Assembly (NCBI GenBank): GCA_017464085.1
Contig: JAFUEE010000052.1
Span: 1 to 36,200 of the forward strand
Origin: Pseudomonadota bacterium
GTDB taxonomy: Bacteria > Myxococcota_A > Bradymonadia > UBA4248
DNA length: 36,200 bases
Reading direction: 5' to 3'
Shown in pieces: positions 35,163 to 36,200 of the stretch. A program made the position numbers and the translations under genes. Numbering within the stretch: position 1 is the first letter of the stretch; each line of letters begins with the position of its first letter. The notes beneath the pieces are model-generated. The model saw only the letters and a list, made by a program, of their open reading frames with translations, was not told the DNA's origin and searched no databases.

Positions 35163-36200
35163 ATGTCTAAGCGATTGATTCCGTTTGGAGAGATTTCTGA
35201 GAGTTTTACAGGCTTGCGTGAGGATGGCATTTATTATGTTGATAAGACGGGGTTTATTCCGTTTTTGATCGAGCAGAAGCGTAAGATAACAGTTGTGACG
35301 CGACCGCGCCGGTTTGGCAAGACGCTGATGCTCAAGACGCTCGAGGCTTTTTTTGAGTACAGGGTTGAAGATGGGGTGCCGGTCGATAACCGCCGGTATT
35401 TTGAGGGGCTCAAGGTGATGGATGCCGGGGAGGCTGTGCTTCGGGAGATGGGGCAGTATCCGGTGATATCGCTGTCATTTAAGGATGTGTGGGGGGATTC
35501 GTATCAAAAAGTAGTGGAACAGCTCAATGAGGCTGTGCGGCAAGCATGCAGACCGCATAAGGCGATATTTCGTGCATCAGATGCGCTGAGCGATATCGAA
35601 AGGGCTGCGCTTCAAAGCTATCAGGACGGCCTTCCGACAGAGGCGAATGTCAGGCAGTTTTTGGGAAAATATTCCGAGTGGCTGAATGTTGTGACAAATC
35701 GCAAGACGGTGATTTTGCTTGACGAATACGATGTGCCTTTGCAGAAGGCGGCAATTTATGACATGCATCATCCAGGAAGCCAGCTGTTTGATGATACTGT
35801 CGGACTCATCGGCAATTTTATATCATCGGGGTTTAAATCGAATGGCAATCTGGCCTATGGCGTGATCAGCGGATGCATGCGCGTCGCGAAAGAATCTATA
35901 TTTACGGGCATGAACAATCCCGGCGTGATCGATGTGATGACTGATGAGCTTCCAGATGAATTCTGGGGATTTACCGAAGACGAAGTCGAACAGATGCTCT
36001 CCTATTATGGATTGGCTGATAAATATCCAGATATCGAACAGTGGTATGACGGGTATCGCTTTGGCGGTCGAAAAGTGTTCAATCCGTGGAGCCTGCTCAA
36101 TGCCATACGCGGCTTGGTCAATCATTCGGATATGGCCATACAGCCCTATTGGGTGATGACGAGCGGCAATGATATCGTTGATGATGTGATCGAACGCAAT
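35163..36200 (+). CDS. AAA-ATPase-like protein (partial), paralogue of the 28595-30190 gene
   Basis: 346 codons open to the window edge, so the C-terminus is missing. AGGGAGG lies about 6 nt before the ATG. Walker A-like TRPRRFGKT (46-54), Walker B ILLDEYD (184-190), and the family motif QWYDGYRFG (near 300) identify AAA-ATPase_like (PF09820 type). The N-terminus IPFGEISESFTGLRE...YYVDKTGFI is also typical of the family. A PD-(D/E)XK domain is expected beyond the window edge. Despite the shared family, its sequence is clearly different from the gene at 28595, so the two are not a recent duplication. Confidence 0.9.
   Translation, partial: MSKRLIPFGEISESFTGLREDGIYYVDKTGFIPFLIEQKRKITVVTRPRRFGKTLMLKTLEAFFEYRVEDGVPVDNRRYFEGLKVMDAGEAVLREMGQYPVISLSFKDVWGDSYQKVVEQLNEAVRQACRPHKAIFRASDALSDIERAALQSYQDGLPTEANVRQFLGKYSEWLNVVTNRKTVILLDEYDVPLQKAAIYDMHHPGSQLFDDTVGLIGNFISSGFKSNGNLAYGVISGCMRVAKESIFTGMNNPGVIDVMTDELPDEFWGFTEDEVEQMLSYYGLADKYPDIEQWYDGYRFGGRKVFNPWSLLNAIRGLVNHSDMAIQPYWVMTSGNDIVDDVIERN

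Overview
The window looks like a chromosomal segment of a Gram-negative bacterium resembling the Myxococcota/Deltaproteobacteria, possibly host- or gut-associated. Pointers to this are several lipobox proteins, proteins that look like outer-membrane beta-barrels, large Cys-rich modular lipoproteins, a PP2C phosphatase beside a very large STAND/TPR-like protein, and AAA-ATPase/PD-(D/E)XK proteins of a family often multicopy in gut anaerobes. Taxonomy is inferred from gene style only. No rRNA, tRNA or CRISPR array was seen.

Layout, left to right. (1) 1-813 (-): 5' part of a gene for a protein ending in a very acidic Asp/Glu tract that runs off the window, with a good promoter and a hairpin at its start. 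(2) 1184-11007 (+): secreted propeller/barrel-like protein, PP2C phosphatase, a 1423-aa protein with a disordered N-terminus, a decayed STAND-like ATPase region and a TPR array, a J-domain protein and a diacylglycerol-kinase-like lipid kinase; the middle genes read as a eukaryotic-like signalling neighbourhood. (3) 11361-14963 (+): 1200-aa lipoprotein with Cys-rich, six Calx-beta-like and glycine-rich parts, ending at a strong terminator and facing a beta-CASP metallo-beta-lactamase protein (15073-16428, -). (4) 17021-18772 (+): a small barrel-like protein and a YpfJ-type zinc metallopeptidase. (5) 18880-19976: a broken lipoprotein gene interrupted by a truncated, frameshifted IS3-family element. 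(6) 20202-23342 (-): a two-gene operon of a TPR-like secreted protein and a Cys-rich lipoprotein holding a 13-copy 15-bp repeat. (7) 23871-28361 (-): tyrS, a small lipoprotein and a rifampicin-phosphotransferase-like PEP-synthase relative. (8) 28595-36200: two AAA-ATPase/nuclease-like genes flank a possible HEPN protein and a 1241-aa Cys-rich lipoprotein with a 44-residue tandem repeat and a C-terminal DUF6273-like domain.

The most unusual non-coding signal is a dispersed intergenic hairpin family. A GC stem, one bulged C at a fixed place, a TAT/ATA pair, a variable inner stem and a 3-4 nt loop recur at about ten sites in six intergenic regions. The most unusual protein signals are the STAND-like region without a usable P-loop, the RNxxxH HEPN-like motif, two G tracts inside one secreted-protein gene, and the three modular Cys-rich lipoproteins with different C-terminal domains.
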